64,000 nt of DNA from Schistocerca nitens (taxonomy: Eukaryota; Arthropoda; Insecta; Orthoptera; Acrididae): positions 484,819,376-484,883,375 of the forward strand of contig NC_064619.1 of NCBI RefSeq assembly GCF_023898315.1. The letters run 5' to 3'. The translations under genes and the position numbers were made by a program. Position 1 is the first letter of the stretch, and every line of letters starts with the position of its first letter. The notes beneath the pieces were generated by a model, which had not been told where the DNA came from, did not search any database, and saw only the letters and a program-made list of their open reading frames with translations. Positions 61,760 to 64,000 of the stretch are shown piece after piece.

Positions 61760-61880
61760 GGGCACAACTGAAAAAGTGTATGATTGTGAAAACTTTCTAG
61801 TTATTAGTACAATATGTTTATTAGCTAAAAATACGAGCCCCTGAAACCCATACACTGAGTTTTATTTTGGTGAACGGGGA
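61760..61880. other. No gene or known repeat seen
   Basis: Short AT-rich gap between the LTR and the next transposon. Confidence 0.35.
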
Positions 61881-61883
61881 ACT

Positions 61884-62790
61884 CAGAAAGTTTATTTTCA
61901 TACCTATTCTTACATGTTGTACAGGCCCCCCTTGAGATGCACAGCATACGTCAATACGATATCCAAATTGTTTCACACTGCAACGAGCATGTCTTGTGTT
62001 ACAGCTTCCACAGCTGCTGTCGTGGGATGTCTCAGTTCATTCATTGTTGATGGTAGCAGTGGCACATAAACAGTCTTTTATTAATCCACACAAGAAATCA
62101 TCACGTGCAGTCAGTTTCGGTGACCTTGGGGGCCAGAAATGCAAGTCTGAATCATTTGGTCTAGTGCGATCGATCCACCGTTCAGTAATCCTTTGGTTTA
62201 AAAATTCCCGCACTTCCAGATGCCAGTGTGCCGGTGTCCCATCCTATTGGTAAATGAAGTCGTTCGAATCAGTCTCCAGCTGTAGGCAGAGGAAGTTCTC
62301 AAGCATATCGAGGTACGCACTTCCAGCAACAGTGTTCTCAGCAAAGAAAAATTGACCATACACCTTTTCCAGTGAAACTGCACACAACACATTACATTCT
62401 GGAGTGACCCTCTCATGTTGTACAGCTTCACGTGGTTGTTCCGTGCCCCATATTCTCACATTATGACGGTTCACATTGCCATTTAAATGTAATGTAGGCT
62501 TGTCACTAAACAATGAGCGTGGAAGAATTCTGCCATACTTCATCTCGCCAAGAACGAAATTACAATACTACACACGTTGTCGTTTCTCACCTTCCCGAAG
62601 AGCTTGCTGTAACCGAATTTTGCCTGGTTTCATGTGTAAACGTCGACGCAACACACGCCATACGGACAATGGGGACATGCTGATCTGTCGAACTACACGG
62701 CGAACGGATTTCTGCGGTCTCCTTGTGAAACTATGGCGGATACTTTCGACGTCTGTGTCAGGCACTAGGGGACGTCTCGTCGATAAGCCT
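61884..62790 (-). mobile_element. IS630/Tc1/mariner-type transposon remnant (transposase minus strand)
   Basis: Transposase text in order on the minus strand: VESIRHSFTRRPQKSVRRVV and MSPLSVWRVLRRRLHMKPGK (62568-62765), then RILPRSLFSDKPTLHLNGNV and NRHNVRIWGTEQPREAVQHE, VAGSAYLDMLENFLCLQLET, and, in other frames, DGTPAHWHLE with ELRHPTTAAVEAV near the end. The first catalytic Asp is kept but its neighbourhood is altered (SDKPT for SDEAT). It is a sister of the remnant at 40.5-41.8 kb. Inverted repeats were not found. Confidence 0.75.
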
Positions 62791-62869
62791 TTACACGAAC
62801 AAATTGTTTCTTAGAATTGTCCTTGCCGAACGTAGAACACAAAACGCTTCCTGTTGTCCCGACACCATT

Positions 62870-63220
62870 TTTACTTCACGACTTCCTCACTTGTCTCAAG
62901 CTCTTCGTCTACATGTCTCTCAAGTAAAGTTGCTCCTGGACGTCTCAACACGTCTTTCCATCCAGTCCCCTCTTCTTCACAATGTTTCCCACATGTTCCT
63001 CCCATCTCCAGTCCTATGGCTAACTTGGTATTTTCTTATCAGTCCTCCTAACTTTTAGCATCGTTCTGTAGCACCATATCAGCTATTCACTTCCATAATG
63101 TGATGTGCTCCAGACCTACATTTTCAGAAAATTCTTCCACAAACTAAGAATAATGTTCAATACTAATAAACTTTGTTTGGTCAGGAATGCGCTCTTTGTT
63201 GTGCTTCATCCGTCATACAT
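62870..63220 (-). mobile_element. RTE LINE (subfamily B-like) reverse transcriptase C-terminal fragment
   Basis: DNA match, reversed, to 20740-20960: TTTTAGCATCGTTCTGTAGC corresponds to GCTACAGAAGAATGCTGAAG, and further blocks follow on each side (TCAGAAAATTCTTCC, CAGTCCTATGGCTAAC). The reading frame is lost. Confidence 0.55.
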
Positions 63221-63227
63221 TCATTAC

Positions 63228-64000
63228 AGGGCCGGCAAAGGCATCTGCGAAACGTGCGGCCGCACGGGGCGGCACTTTCCGAGGGGCGGCAAATCTGCTG
63301 CCTCCCCCCCCCCTTTTTTTTAGGACAAACTCAACATTCATGCCCAAGAGGGGATTCGAAACCAAAACTCGGAAGGAGCGGTTTCGGGAACTGTGACATG
63401 GCGCCTAGACTAACTACCTGCCGCCCCTGTTGAACAAGGGGAGGGAGGAGGACTAATTTCTTCCTCGCCACTGTGGCAACACCGTCGTGTTTACGCCGGA
63501 GGAACAGAGAGGGGGAAGCAGACTGGCGTACACGCCAGTATTCTAAGGAGCGCTGCCAGCCTGTCACGTGCCGTGCGTTTTCTCACAACTAATTTTGCCG
63601 AAGACGAAATCTAATTTGGAAATTCGAATGCAATGTTCGATACTGCGGTTACATGTTAAGCCCGAAGCAATTTTGCTAAGCCATTCAATGGCAGTTTCCG
63701 AGTGTTTTATTCTTCCCGCATTATGGAAAAAATAATGGTTGAACATTACTACAATCAAACACGTCCAACACCTACAATGGCTAGAAGTATTCCGAATGGG
63801 TAAATACGTTGCGAGTAATTACAAGGGATACAGACATTGCTAATAAGCCTGGCATAAGTTGGGTTTCGACGTATTTTTGAAAATTTTTGTTATCCGTTTC
63901 TGAGTGATAGTCGGATGTTTTGGTTTTTGAGCCATGAAACACCTGTCTCCGCCTGCATGAAAAATAATTAAACTCTGACCGGCACTTTTGTTTGAAAATA
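63228..64000. other. Possible hAT-like transposon end, otherwise unassigned
   Basis: Begins CAGGGCCGGCAAAGGCATCT, of the kind that opens many hAT elements (CAGGGSCGGC...). Next come a GC-rich part, a C/T run at 63303-63320, and then AT-rich DNA to the window edge. No transposase is seen and the far end lies outside, so inverted repeats cannot be tested. Confidence 0.2.

Noticed and set aside
1-64000. CRISPR arrays, bacterial operons, riboswitches, sigma-type promoters
   Set aside because: None seen; composition and element content are those of an animal nuclear genome.

Overview
The window reads as intergenic DNA from a large, repeat-rich arthropod genome. Repeat families I recognise from memory, chiefly a tRNA-derived SINE ending in ...GAGCCATTTGAACCATTT, point to a grasshopper or locust (Schistocerca-like). 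That assignment is recollection and was not searched. I found no convincing host gene, no working tRNA or rRNA gene, no CRISPR array and no bacterial-type operon. Almost every sizeable coding trace belongs to a transposable element, and many elements are nested in one another.

Layout. 0-0.65 kb: end of a Penelope-like element. 0.65-9.6 kb: CR1 LINE pieces, one of them split by a long RTE LINE (2.89-6.64 kb) that itself carries a 434-bp GC-rich retroposon and a tRNA-type SINE; then an unnamed repeat cluster and two SINEs inside a CR1 ORF1 remnant. 9.6-18 kb: mostly unrecognised DNA with a CR1 fragment split by a solo LTR, a Tc1 scrap, a 5S-like element split by a SINE, and a CR1 3' end. 18.0-21.3 kb: an IS630/Tc1/mariner-type transposon with about 97-bp terminal inverted repeats, holding a SINE and a 2.35-kb RTE LINE. 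21.55-21.87 kb: a 5S-rRNA-derived SINE with a perfect 13-bp target-site duplication. 22.9-23.9 kb: a Tc1 remnant split by a SINE. 26.8-32.7 kb: a fairly young Gypsy-type LTR element on the minus strand, with a LINE 3' end inserted in it. 32.7-33.2 kb: an unrecognised 163-codon open frame. 34.6-35.2 kb: a second copy of the solo LTR. 35.3-41.8 kb: RTE, CR1, SINE and transposon pieces. 43.7-49.1 kb: a Tc1 copy split by a 75-bp RTE end and a nearly complete 4.4-kb CR1 LINE. That LINE has ORF1 with an SGNH-esterase domain, ORF2 with endonuclease and reverse transcriptase, and two 5'-UTR repeat units. 49.5-52.9 kb: a mariner MITE, a TIR element carrying a SINE, and a DUF4817-type transposon. 52.9-61.8 kb: an old Gypsy-type LTR element on the minus strand, with insertions of a Tc1 transposon, two kinds of SINE and an unusual head-to-head tRNA-like inverted-repeat element. 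61.85-64 kb: a transposon remnant, an RTE fragment and a possible hAT end.

How the parts relate. The autonomous LINEs (RTE and CR1) encode endonuclease plus reverse transcriptase. The SINEs and the GC-rich retroposon encode nothing and would depend on such machinery. Target-site duplications of 7-13 bp around many of them show retroposition. The clearest candidates for biology worth following are the CR1 LINE whose ORF1 stop directly abuts an in-frame ORF2 ATG, the tRNA-like palindrome, the two 5S-derived elements, and the orphan 163-codon frame beside the young LTR element.
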